NCBI GenBank assembly: GCA_027346125.1
Contig: DAIEST010000129.1
Location: forward strand, 1-11,183
Direction of reading: 5' to 3'
Origin: Leptospirillum sp.
Lineage (GTDB): Bacteria > Nitrospirota > Leptospirillia > Leptospirillales > Leptospirillaceae
Length of the DNA: 11,183 nt
Shown here: in pieces, positions 1-7,472 of the stretch
How positions within the stretch are numbered: position 1 is the stretch's first letter
Layout of the letters: each line of letters starts with the position of its first letter
Notes under the pieces: generated by a model
Seen by the model: only the letters and a program-made list of their open reading frames with translations
Database searches by the model: none
Told to the model about the DNA's origin: nothing
Position numbers and translations under genes: made by a program

Positions 1-960
1 CCCCAGGATGGCCGCATCCGGATCCGGACCGCCGGACGGGATGTGGATATCCGCGTTTCGACCATTCCCATCCGGCATGGGGAACGGGTGGTCCTTCGTA
101 TCCTCGAACAGGGAACCCTCTTGCTCCCTCTCTCCGAAATCGGCTTCGACAGGAACGATCTGGAAACGCTTTCCAGCCTGATCCGGCTCACGAACGGAAT
201 CATTCTCGTGACCGGCCCGACCGGTGCCGGGAAGACAACGACCCTGTACGCAATCCTGAACACGATCAACAGTCCCGACAAAAACATCATCACGATCGAA
301 GACCCGGTCGAATACCAGCTCAAGGGAATCGGCCAGATTCAGGTCAACCCGAGGATCGAGCTGACCTTCGCGTCCGGCCTCCGTTCCATCCTTCGTCAGG
401 ATCCCGATGTCATCCTGATCGGGGAAATCCGGGATCTCGAAACGGCAGAAATCGCCATCCAGTCCTCCCTGACCGGCCATCTGGTCTTCTCCACCCTGCA
501 TACGAACGATGCCTCTTCCGCCATCACCCGTCTGGTGGATATGGGCATCGAACCATTCCTGATCTCGACCAGTCTGAAGGCCATCCTGGCCCAGAGGCTG
601 GTCAGGAAAATCTGTCCGGCCTGCCGGGAGTCCTATACACCGGAAGACAATGAACTCATCCGCCTGGGCGTCTCTCCGAACGAACTTTCCGAAGGCATTC
701 TGTACCGTGGGCGGGGATGCCCGGCCTGCCTGAATACCGGATACAGGGGGCGTCAGGGAATCTATGAGCTTCTCGTGGTGGACGAGATAATCGGTCACAT
801 GATCGACGAACGGGCCCAGGTCTCGGAGATCCGGCAGAAAGCCCGCAGTCGGGGAATGTTTACCCTGCTCGAGGACGGGAAGAGGAAAGTCCTCGCAGGG
901 ATCACGACAACGGAAGAGGTTCTCCGTGTGGCGCTCTCGGAAGTCACTCTTGACAGCTAG
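1..960 (+). CDS. gspE: GspE, type II secretion assembly ATPase (5' truncated by window edge)
   Basis: Cytoplasmic hexameric ATPase that powers pseudopilus assembly in type II secretion. The frame is open from base 1, and the residues before the GTG at 43 (reading PQDGRIRIRTAGRDVDIRVS) already match the GspE/PilB family, so GTG43 is not the true start and the N-terminal domains lie outside the window. Visible motifs are Walker A GPTGAGKT (214-237), the Asp box TIEDPVEY (from 292), Walker B DPDVILIGEIRD (400-435), the His box TGHLVFSTLHTND (about 472-510) and a zinc tetracysteine motif with two CPAC pairs (613-624 and 718-729). All catalytic motifs are intact. It ends in TAG at 958-960, 10 bp before gspF. 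PilB of type IV pili is the main alternative, but the gspF-G-N-L-M-K context makes GspE clear. Confidence 0.96.
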   Translation, partial: PQDGRIRIRTAGRDVDIRVSTIPIRHGERVVLRILEQGTLLLPLSEIGFDRNDLETLSSLIRLTNGIILVTGPTGAGKTTTLYAILNTINSPDKNIITIEDPVEYQLKGIGQIQVNPRIELTFASGLRSILRQDPDVILIGEIRDLETAEIAIQSSLTGHLVFSTLHTNDASSAITRLVDMGIEPFLISTSLKAILAQRLVRKICPACRESYTPEDNELIRLGVSPNELSEGILYRGRGCPACLNTGYRGRQGIYELLVVDEIIGHMIDERAQVSEIRQKARSRGMFTLLEDGKRKVLAGITTTEEVLRVALSEVTLDS

Positions 961-970
961 ACCGACATAG

Positions 971-2173
971 ATGCCTGTATACTCTTACCAGGGCGTCCAG
1001 GAAAGCGGTTCCAGAATTTCCGGACTGGTCGACGCCGACAGCCCCCGGACCGCCCGCCAGAAACTCAAATCCCAGGGCATTCTGCCCCTGACTCTGACCC
1101 TCCGCGAAGAGGCGTCCCATTCAAAAAGCTCCGGAACCGGAAAGAAAGCCCGTCCGAGAGATGTCGCTCTTGTCACCCGCCAGCTCTCCATTCTGGTCGG
1201 ATCCGGCATTCCCGTCGTCGATTCCCTCGGGGCCGTCCTGGATCAGGGAATGACCGAACCATTGGGAAGCACCATTGCCGCCATCCGTGAGGATGTCAAG
1301 GAAGGCCAGCCCTTGCACCAGGCCCTTTCCCTTCATCCCAGAGCATTTTCCGAGCTCTACGTCAACATGATCCGGGCAGGCGAGGAATCGGGGACGCTCG
1401 ATGTCATGCTGGAGCGGCTTGCCGACTTTCTGGAGAGCCAGGTCCAGACCCAGCGGAAGGTTCTGGGAAGCCTTTTCTATCCGCTGATCCTCATGGTGGT
1501 GGGGATCCTGATGGTCCTTTTTCTTCTGGTCGTCGTCATGCCCCGCATCACCTCCATTTTCAAGGGACTGAACGCAGCGCTTCCCCTTCCCACCGTCATC
1601 CTGATGGGAGCGTCGGACTGGGTCCGCCATGAGACCATTCCCTTGCTGATCGCATTGGCGGTCATCGTTGTCATGGTCTCCCGGTTCATCCGGTCCAACC
1701 GCAAGAAAGTCGACGGGATCGTTCTCCGGATCCCGCGACTTGGCACACTGATCGCACAGGATCAGATCGCCCGTTTCGGAAGGACGCTTTCCGTGCTGCT
1801 CAAGGGGGGAGTTCCCCTCCAGAGAGCCCTTGAGATCGGAACAGCCGTCCTGACCAACCGGGCCTTGAAAGAAGCCGTCATTCTCGCCCAGGAAGATGTC
1901 AGGAACGGAGAATCCCTGGGCCAGGCCCTGAAGCGATACCCGATCATCCCCCGGCTCGCCATCCACATGATCCAGACCGGTGAGCGATCCTGGAAGCTCG
2001 AGGAACTCCTGCTCAAGATGGCTCAGGGGTACGAGGCGGAAGTCTCCCAGATGGTTGCCACCCTGACTTCAATCATCGAGCCCATTATGATATTGTTTAT
2101 CGGTGCCATCGTTCTTTTCATGGTTCTGGCCGTTCTCCTCCCCATCTTTGAAATGAGCCAGGCCGTTGAATGA
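971..2173 (+). CDS. gspF: GspF, type II secretion inner-membrane platform protein
   Basis: Polytopic inner-membrane protein that couples the GspE ATPase to pseudopilin insertion. At 400 aa it has the normal family length. It shows the typical N-terminal segment (MPVYSYQGV), two T2SSF domains (about residues 65-190 and 268-392), and membrane segments at about 169-190, 222-240 and 371-392. The first repeat carries the classic motif AGEESGTLDVMLERL (136-150). The second repeat reads TGERSWKLEELL (336-347), with Trp341 where the family nearly always has Gly. No strong ribosome-binding site precedes ATG971, so translation is probably coupled to gspE, which ends 10 bp upstream. The family assignment is firm; the effect of Trp341 is unknown. 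Confidence 0.96.
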   Translation: MPVYSYQGVQESGSRISGLVDADSPRTARQKLKSQGILPLTLTLREEASHSKSSGTGKKARPRDVALVTRQLSILVGSGIPVVDSLGAVLDQGMTEPLGSTIAAIREDVKEGQPLHQALSLHPRAFSELYVNMIRAGEESGTLDVMLERLADFLESQVQTQRKVLGSLFYPLILMVVGILMVLFLLVVVMPRITSIFKGLNAALPLPTVILMGASDWVRHETIPLLIALAVIVVMVSRFIRSNRKKVDGIVLRIPRLGTLIAQDQIARFGRTLSVLLKGGVPLQRALEIGTAVLTNRALKEAVILAQEDVRNGESLGQALKRYPIIPRLAIHMIQTGERSWKLEELLLKMAQGYEAEVSQMVATLTSIIEPIMILFIGAIVLFMVLAVLLPIFEMSQAVE

Positions 2174-2193
2174 TCCCCGTCCCGCAAACGCCC

Positions 2194-2201
2194 GAAGGGA
2201 G
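2194..2201 (+). promoter_or_regulatory. Ribosome-binding site of gspG
   Basis: GAAGGGAG lies 9 bases before TTG2211. It supports a TTG start for gspG, since no ATG or GTG in that frame precedes the prepilin leader. Confidence 0.6.
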
Positions 2202-2210
2202 TGAACTGCC

Positions 2211-2681
2211 TTGATCCCGAACCCTTTCCGTCGCCTCAAGATTCTGGGCCGCTCTCCGGGCGACCGGGGATTCACCCTCATCGAAATCATGGTCGTCATC
2301 TTCATCATCGCCCTTCTTGCCGCCCTGGTGGTACCCAAGATCATCGGACGGACGGAAGAGGCCAAGAAGGTTGCCGCCAAGGCCCAGATCCGGGAACTCG
2401 AAAACGCGCTGAACCTTTACCACCTCGACAACGGAAACTATCCGACCACGGAACAGACGCTCGACGCGCTCACCAAGAAACCCACATCTCCGCCCATTCC
2501 GAACAATTACAAGGACGGCGGATATATTTCGAAGATTCCCAAGGATCCCTGGGGCCACCCCTACATCTACATTTCTCCGGGGAATCATGGGGAATTCGAC
2601 ATCATTTCCTACGGAGCGGACGGCGTCCGGGGAGGGACCGGGAACAATGCCGACATCGACTCCTGGGCCATGGACAAATAG
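2211..2681 (+). CDS. gspG: GspG, major pseudopilin
   Basis: Major subunit of the periplasmic pseudopilus that drives substrates through the secretin. It is 156 aa with a TTG start. The N-terminus is a class III prepilin signal: a basic 20-residue leader ending DRG, then FTLIEIMVVIF. The prepilin peptidase should cut after Gly20, and Glu25 is the conserved +5 residue. The hydrophobic helix spans about 21-41. The C-terminus has the GspG signature SYGADGVRGGTGNNADIDSW (133-152), whose Asp residues include the calcium ligands required for GspG stability. It lies 37 bp after gspF. In classical operons gspH, gspI and gspJ follow; here gspN follows instead. The identification rests on both end signatures and the context. 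Confidence 0.96.
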   Translation: MIPNPFRRLKILGRSPGDRGFTLIEIMVVIFIIALLAALVVPKIIGRTEEAKKVAAKAQIRELENALNLYHLDNGNYPTTEQTLDALTKKPTSPPIPNNYKDGGYISKIPKDPWGHPYIYISPGNHGEFDIISYGADGVRGGTGNNADIDSWAMDK

Positions 2682-2708
2682 CAGGATGAACGAATACGGA
2701 CGGACAGG

Positions 2709-3680
2709 ATGAACATTCCAAAGCATCTCGAAAAAATCGTCTCGTGGATTCGGAAGCGGTCCGCCCCCCCCCTGAACCGTACAGACGGGAGCAATCCCTC
2801 CGCCCGCTCAATCGGAACCATGGCCCCGACCGTATTCCTTGTCCTTTGGGGAGCGGGGGTGTTCGTCTGGTTTTTCCTCCACGGGTTTCCCCGCCAGAAA
2901 CTGGCGGAGCATTTTCTGGAAGCGGTCTCTCAAACCTCCGGACTGGGAACATCGTCCGACAGTGCCCGTTTCGACTGGCCGGCCCGCCTCTCCTATGAGG
3001 GTCTCCACCTGGTCTCCCCTTCTCCCGAGGGACCCGTCGTTTGGGAAATCCCCCGGTTTTCCGGCAATCTCGACCTGATCAGCCTTGCCTCGGGAAAACC
3101 CCGGTACAACTTCGACGTAAAAGCTTACGGAGGGGAGTTCCGCGGGCGTCTTCAACAGGCACGGCACGGACAATGGAACCATTTGCGAGGGAAGACCATC
3201 CATCCGATCGACCTCCTGACGACCAGGAAACTCCTTCGGCAGGATCTGTCCGGACGGATGAATCTGCAAACGGACTACACATGGATCCGGGGAGCCGAAC
3301 AGAAAGGACACGGGATGCTGAACCTCGACATCAGGAAACTCGTGCTCCGGTCGCTCAACCTCAACGGAATTCCCCTGCCCAACCTGACATTCAGTACAGT
3401 GAATGGCCGGCTTTTCCTCCACGACGGCCAAGGGCGCATCGAATCCCTGTCTGCAGACGGGCCCCTGGCTCACGTTACGGGAACAGGAACCATCCTGCTT
3501 CGGGTCCCCTACCAGCAGAGCCTGATCAACATGGATCTTCACGCGACACTGAAAGGACAGCTGAAAGCCATCCCGCTCCCCTCCGTGGAAGCCAGAAAGG
3601 ATGGAACGCTCCATATTCACCTTCAGGGTCCCCTGTCCGCTCCATCCGTCGCCCTGAACGGACTCACCCTCCCCCGCTGA
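2709..3680 (+). CDS. gspN: GspN-like type II secretion protein
   Basis: Probable GspN of the Leptospira/Geobacter type, a bitopic inner-membrane protein with a mostly beta-stranded, AsmA-like periplasmic region. It is 323 aa, with a basic N-terminal segment, one membrane helix at about residues 39-59 (MAPTVFLVLWGAGVFVWFFL), then a long soluble region. That region has the usual sequence of this family: a core with motifs such as YNFDVKAYGG and GHGMLNLDIRKL, ending in LHIHLQGPLSAPSVALNG. The role of GspN in secretion is poorly defined; it is dispensable in some T2SSs. No clear ribosome-binding site precedes ATG2709. The in-frame ATG2820, at the edge of the helix, is a possible alternative start. 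Its position between gspG and gspL supports the name more than any single motif does. Confidence 0.72.
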   Translation: MNIPKHLEKIVSWIRKRSAPPLNRTDGSNPSARSIGTMAPTVFLVLWGAGVFVWFFLHGFPRQKLAEHFLEAVSQTSGLGTSSDSARFDWPARLSYEGLHLVSPSPEGPVVWEIPRFSGNLDLISLASGKPRYNFDVKAYGGEFRGRLQQARHGQWNHLRGKTIHPIDLLTTRKLLRQDLSGRMNLQTDYTWIRGAEQKGHGMLNLDIRKLVLRSLNLNGIPLPNLTFSTVNGRLFLHDGQGRIESLSADGPLAHVTGTGTILLRVPYQQSLINMDLHATLKGQLKAIPLPSVEARKDGTLHIHLQGPLSAPSVALNGLTLPR

Positions 3681-3686
3681 GGATTC

Positions 3687-5057
3687 ATGTCCCCTTCCCA
3701 CCTATGGGTTCTCCATCCACAGATCGACGAGTTGAAGGGATACTTCGTAAGGCGTGTGAGGAAGGCATGGATCCCGGAAAAAACGCTTGCGATTCCCGTG
3801 ACGCTCGCGGAGCTTGTCAGCCCTGTTTTTCCCAAGGCGCTCGACACGACAGGAACATCGATGGACCATCCCCACGGGCTCGAAACGCTGCTGCTATGGC
3901 CATCGGAACTCTCCATCGCCGGGTCATTCCGTCTTCCCGCCCTGCCCCCGGGAGAACGCAAAAGCGCCCTTGAAAGCGAAATCGAATCGCTTGTTCCCTG
4001 GAACATCGAAGAGTGCCAGGTCGCCTATTTCTCAAGACGACGGGCAAACGGATGGGATATCTACGGATGGGCGACGCCCAGACAATGGCTGGAATCCGCA
4101 CTCTCCCATCTCACCAGAGCCGGCATGGAACCCCGGTACATCCTGCCCGAGTCAGCAACACTCATTCTGGCCCAGGACGAATCCCCCCCCTCCCCCGATC
4201 CCGGAGAGATGGAACTCCTGGCAGCGGCCTCTCCCCAACGGATTCTCCTTTTGGGAAATCAGGACGGATTTCCCGTCCGGGAGGCCGTCCTTACCTCAAC
4301 CGATCCGGAAGAGGGCTCGCGGCGTCTTGACGATCTCCTCTCGTCCTGCTTCCTGCTGGACGATCCGTCACGGCTCGCAGTGACGGTCGTTCCGAAAGAT
4401 TCCGAACAAACGGGAGACTCCCTTTTCTCCCGGGATTCCAGCAAAACGGAAAGGGAATCGGAAAGTCGCATCGGACAATTCCTGTCCGGAATCTGGCGAA
4501 GGGGGTCCTTCTGGCGGGAAACCCCCGACTTCCGGAACGGAGCGCTGACATTCCGGAAAGATCAGGAACACCTGTTCCGGGGAGCCCGGACGCTGGCAGT
4601 TCTGGTGAGCATTCTTGCCGTCTTGATCCTGACGGATGGGTGGATCCGCGTCCATGCGCTGGAGAGCCGGGTGGAAAGGACACAGAAGGCCCTTTCCGAC
4701 CTGGCCCGCCAGACACTGGCACCCGCTCCGGTCGTGGAACCGATTTCCCAGTTGACCCGGAAACGGGATACCCTGTTGAAGCAGAAAAACCTTCTGTCCC
4801 GGGGAACGGATGTCATCGGCATCCTGAAAGATATTGCCGGAGCGCCGCCCTCTTCCGTCCCCTTCGAAATGGTCTCCGTCTCCATCGGGAAGCATTCCCT
4901 GACGCTGAGCGGAAAAACCGCCAGCTTTCAGGACGTGGACAGTATCCGGACCGCACTCCTCGCCACTCCCCATATCCGGACGGTCTCGGTGCAGAGCGCA
5001 AGACTAGATATCGACCGGAAAACGGTCGCCTTCCGGATGGGAGGGACCCATGATTGA
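3687..5057 (+). CDS. gspL: GspL, type II secretion platform protein with actin-like cytoplasmic domain
   Basis: Inner-membrane protein that recruits GspE through its cytoplasmic domain and pairs with GspM. It is 456 aa. The N-terminal half (about 1-235) fits the PilM/GspL actin-like fold, including the phrase GERKSALESEIESLVPWNIEE (89-109) typical of these proteins. A variable linker (about 236-280) follows, then the pre-membrane segment FRNGALTFRKD (282-292), one membrane helix (about 301-319), a coiled coil (about 325-370), and a C-terminal PilN-like ferredoxin fold (LTLSGKTASFQDVDSIRTAL, 405-424). GAGGA at 3679-3683 overlaps the gspN stop and lies only 3 bases before the ATG, suggesting translational coupling. 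Its end overlaps gspM by 8 bp. The sequence is diverged, but architecture and context agree. Confidence 0.88.
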   Translation: MSPSHLWVLHPQIDELKGYFVRRVRKAWIPEKTLAIPVTLAELVSPVFPKALDTTGTSMDHPHGLETLLLWPSELSIAGSFRLPALPPGERKSALESEIESLVPWNIEECQVAYFSRRRANGWDIYGWATPRQWLESALSHLTRAGMEPRYILPESATLILAQDESPPSPDPGEMELLAAASPQRILLLGNQDGFPVREAVLTSTDPEEGSRRLDDLLSSCFLLDDPSRLAVTVVPKDSEQTGDSLFSRDSSKTERESESRIGQFLSGIWRRGSFWRETPDFRNGALTFRKDQEHLFRGARTLAVLVSILAVLILTDGWIRVHALESRVERTQKALSDLARQTLAPAPVVEPISQLTRKRDTLLKQKNLLSRGTDVIGILKDIAGAPPSSVPFEMVSVSIGKHSLTLSGKTASFQDVDSIRTALLATPHIRTVSVQSARLDIDRKTVAFRMGGTHD

Positions 5058-5640
5058 CCGCAAATTCCGGCTCCCGGACTCGTGGCTCCGATCTTTCCAG
5101 CCTCTGAGAGATCGATGGGAGAGTTTGAGCCTGAGGGAAAAAAGACTGATCGGGCTCCTCGCGGCAATCCTTTCCGTTTACCTCTTCTGGTTCGGAATCG
5201 AGACCGTGCTGATGGACCCCTACCGCCAGTTCCGGTCCGAAGAGCAATCCCTCAGGTCAGACATTCTCACTGCACAGTCACTTGTTCAGGAAATACGGCA
5301 AAGCCAGGAGGAAATACGGAAACGCTCGCTTCGCCTTGCGCAGGACCAGTCCGGATTCTCGCTGATTTCCTATCTCGAACAGGAAGCGAACCGGACCCAT
5401 ATCCGCTCCTCGATCACACAGATGACCCCCCGGGCTCTTCCCCCGGAAGAAAACTATCACAGCATTCTGGTCAGCATCCGGATCGAAAAGGTGGACCTGC
5501 CCCATATTCTTGTGTTTCTCGCCCGTCTCGAACGTTCCCCGCACCTGATCCGGATCACCCACCTGTCGATCGAACGGCGATTCGACCAACACCGCCTCCT
5601 GGATGTACACCTCGATGTCCAGAGCATCCAGTCTTCCTGA
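5050..5640 (+). CDS. gspM: GspM, type II secretion platform protein
   Basis: Bitopic inner-membrane partner of GspL. It is 196 aa. The short basic cytoplasmic N-terminus carries the family motif W-x-S-L-S-x-REKRL (about 23-33). One membrane helix follows (about 33-50), then a coiled coil (about 58-97) and a small alpha/beta domain ending in a paired strand pattern (VSIRIEKVDLPHILVFLARL, about 141-160). This layout is typical of GspM/PilO. GGGAGGGA ends 3-4 bases before ATG5050. The start overlaps the end of gspL by 8 bp, and the end overlaps the start of gspK. Sequence identity in this family is low, so the call rests on architecture and gene order. Confidence 0.88.
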   Translation: MIDRKFRLPDSWLRSFQPLRDRWESLSLREKRLIGLLAAILSVYLFWFGIETVLMDPYRQFRSEEQSLRSDILTAQSLVQEIRQSQEEIRKRSLRLAQDQSGFSLISYLEQEANRTHIRSSITQMTPRALPPEENYHSILVSIRIEKVDLPHILVFLARLERSPHLIRITHLSIERRFDQHRLLDVHLDVQSIQSS

Positions 5641-6652
5641 CCGGAAACCGGATCGGGAGTCCGGCTTTGCACTGGTCCTCGTCCTGTTCATGGTGGGTCT
5701 GATCACCCTCCTCGTTCTCCGTTTTGTGTCCCGCAGCCGGGAAACCCTGAAAGAAGCCGAGATCTTCAGGAACGGGACACAGGCCTACTATCTGGCGAGG
5801 GCGGCGATCGAAGCCGGAAAGGTCATCCTGGTTTCGAGCACCCTCCAGAGCCAGAGTACGGGACAGAACTACACTGCGCTGAACCAGCCCTGGGCAACCC
5901 CGATCATCAACTACCCGGTCGGGACAAGCGGGTTCCTGTCCGGACTGATTGTCGACGAATCTTCCAAACTGGACCTGAACCTTCTGTCCCAGTCGGGAAC
6001 CGCCCCCAACTCCCAGCAGATGATCCAGTTCGAAAGGCTCTTTTCCTTTCTGGGGGTGAACCCGGCGATTCTTCCGGAAATTGCCCAGTGGGTTGCCCCA
6101 CAGCCCCCGGGAGGAAGCGGAGGGGGCGGTCCCTATGCTTCGATGATTCCCCCTTACCGGCCCAGGGGCGGTCCGATGAGCGCATTGTCCGAACTCCATC
6201 AGATCGCAGGAATGACCGAAGCCCAATATCAGGCCCTCGAGCCCTACATCACGGTCTCTTCCAATGGACTCGTGAACGTCAACACCGCCTCCGCAATCGT
6301 TCTCGAGTCGCTCGATCCGGGAATCTCTCCCGGCATGGCCGCCCAGATCATCGCAGGCCGACCCTACACGACACTGACACCTCTGTCCTCTCTCCTGGGA
6401 CCAGCCGTTTTCGCGAACATCCAGGCCAGCATCACCGTGCAAAGCTCCGTCTTTTCCCTGCAGGCAGTGGGAACAGTCGGCCATACCCGTCAGGCGATCC
6501 GCGCCATCCTGTCGATCAACGGAATCCAGACGCAGACGCTTTCTTACCGGATCGGGGGAAACCGGCTTCTGGGACAGATCGAGACACTGTTGAAAAACTC
6601 GAACTCTCCCGATTCCTCCATTTCCCCTCTCCCGACGGGAACGCCCCCCTGA
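5615..6652 (+). CDS. gspK: GspK, pseudopilus-tip minor pseudopilin
   Basis: Large minor pseudopilin that caps the pseudopilus tip, normally as a GspI-J-K complex. It is 345 aa from ATG5615, or 349 aa from ATG5603; neither has a clear ribosome-binding site, and both overlap gspM (by 26 or 38 bp). The leader ends ESG, followed by FALVLVLFMVGLITLLV. As expected for GspK, the +5 position is not Glu. Then come QAYYLARAAIEAGK (typical of GspK), the DESSKLDLNLL motif, a glycine-rich loop (PPGGSGGGG), and a helix-hairpin-helix-like segment with GLVNVNTAS that is conserved in the family. The C-terminus is proline/serine rich. The usual partners gspI and gspJ are not beside it, which is unusual. Confidence 0.93.
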   Translation: MSRASSLPDRKPDRESGFALVLVLFMVGLITLLVLRFVSRSRETLKEAEIFRNGTQAYYLARAAIEAGKVILVSSTLQSQSTGQNYTALNQPWATPIINYPVGTSGFLSGLIVDESSKLDLNLLSQSGTAPNSQQMIQFERLFSFLGVNPAILPEIAQWVAPQPPGGSGGGGPYASMIPPYRPRGGPMSALSELHQIAGMTEAQYQALEPYITVSSNGLVNVNTASAIVLESLDPGISPGMAAQIIAGRPYTTLTPLSSLLGPAVFANIQASITVQSSVFSLQAVGTVGHTRQAIRAILSINGIQTQTLSYRIGGNRLLGQIETLLKNSNSPDSSISPLPTGTPP

Positions 6653-6737
6653 CAGTTTCCCCTCTCGACCCGGCATTCCGGATATGAAAGAATGGATGAT
6701 CACCCCCGAGATCGATACGACAGGAAAGGGACCCGTC

Positions 6738-7331
6738 ATGGACATCACCGAACTGAACGAATTGTACGAATCGGGAGAGGAACACCGTCGAAAAGGCCGA
6801 TACATCGAAGCCATTTCGGCCTATCGCCAAATCCTGATACAGGCCCCGGACTCCCCCGTTATCCTGAGGCGGCTGGGTGAATGTCTTCTGAAAAAGGGCG
6901 TCCCCCGGGAGGCGGTCGGATGTTTCCACGACGCCATCCGGCTCGATCCGTCCGACCCGGAACAGTTCCACCAGCTGGCCGAAGCCCATCGGCTCGTCGG
7001 AGATATGGAACGGGCGATCATTGCCTACGAACGCGCCTCCAATCTGGCCCCGGATCATGTGGGATACCGGGTGGATCTGGGATGGTGCCTGGCGGATCTG
7101 GGATCGATGCAGAAATCGTCAGAACTCCAGGAACGGGCGCTCGTCACATTCCGGAAAGCATGCGAACTGAACCCCCGGGATCCGGGCGCGCTGGAAGGAC
7201 TGGCCTCCCTCCACAAGGACAGGGACGAAATCGACCAGGCTCTGGAAGCGATCGACCGGGCTCTGGTCCTGGATCCCTACGACCTCGACCGCATTGAGCT
7301 CAAGAACCGGATCCTCAGGCGAAAAAACTGA
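6738..7331 (+). CDS. TPR-repeat protein downstream of the T2SS cluster
   Basis: A 197-aa soluble protein made almost entirely of about five tetratricopeptide repeats of ~34 residues (from residue 4 to about 180). The fourth repeat carries an ~8-residue insertion (KSSELQER region). The repeat consensus is clear, for example RYIEAISAYRQILIQAPD and EIDQALEAIDRALVLDPYD. No signal peptide, lipobox or membrane helix is visible, so it should be cytoplasmic. That argues against a PilF/GspS-type pilotin lipoprotein. ATG6738 is preferred because AGGAAAGGG lies 7 bases before it. The in-frame ATG6684 would add 18 residues outside the repeats and has no ribosome-binding site. It sits 85 bp after gspK and may be co-transcribed. 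TPR proteins are scaffolds; the partner is unknown. Confidence 0.85.
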   Translation: MDITELNELYESGEEHRRKGRYIEAISAYRQILIQAPDSPVILRRLGECLLKKGVPREAVGCFHDAIRLDPSDPEQFHQLAEAHRLVGDMERAIIAYERASNLAPDHVGYRVDLGWCLADLGSMQKSSELQERALVTFRKACELNPRDPGALEGLASLHKDRDEIDQALEAIDRALVLDPYDLDRIELKNRILRRKN

Positions 7332-7381
7332 CCCTCCGTTTCATCCGGAAACAGGCGTGACCGAAAACACAGGGAAGACTG

Positions 7382-7410
7382 TTGAATTTTCGGATCCCTT
7401 CTCCTAGAAT
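7382..7410 (+). promoter_or_regulatory. Sigma70-type promoter of the His-rich gene
   Basis: A -35 box TTGAAT (7382-7387, 4 of 6 consensus) and a -10 box TAGAAT (7405-7410, 5 of 6) are separated by exactly 17 bases. Transcription would start near 7417, giving a leader of about 55 bases. It is the best promoter match I found in the window, and it implies that the downstream gene is transcribed independently of the gsp operon. Confidence 0.6.
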
Positions 7411-7420
7411 CTGCACCCGT

Positions 7421-7433
7421 GGGAGGTTCTCCC
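7421..7433 (+). repeat. Short inverted repeat at the 5' end of the His-rich mRNA leader
   Basis: GGGAG-GTT-CTCCC is a 5-bp perfect inverted repeat with a 3-base centre. It starts a few bases downstream of the predicted transcription start. It could be a small operator or an mRNA 5' stem; its short length makes chance a real possibility. Confidence 0.35.
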
Positions 7434-7461
7434 CCAATTGCCCAACCTGTATCCATAACGT

Positions 7462-7467
7462 AAGGAG
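7462..7467 (+). promoter_or_regulatory. Ribosome-binding site of the His-rich gene
   Basis: AAGGAG lies 5 bases before ATG7473. It is a near-ideal Shine-Dalgarno and fixes the start. Confidence 0.75.
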
Positions 7468-7472
7468 TTTCG

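Noticed and set aside
1121..1966. A 281-codon - strand open frame inside gspF
   Set aside because: It lies wholly antisense to a clear GspF, and the translated sequence is rich in Asp/Gly/His with no fold-like pattern.
3041..3973. A 310-codon + strand frame spanning the gspN/gspL junction
   Set aside because: It is out of frame with two supported genes; its product is Pro/Arg/Ser-rich low-complexity sequence typical of a shadow frame.
6684..7331. Longer version of the TPR gene starting at ATG6684
   Set aside because: There is no ribosome-binding site, and the extra residues do not belong to a repeat. It cannot be fully excluded.
7338..7352. GTTTC-ATCCG-GAAAC as a terminator after the TPR gene
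   Set aside because: It has only a 5-bp, AT-rich stem and no T-tract.
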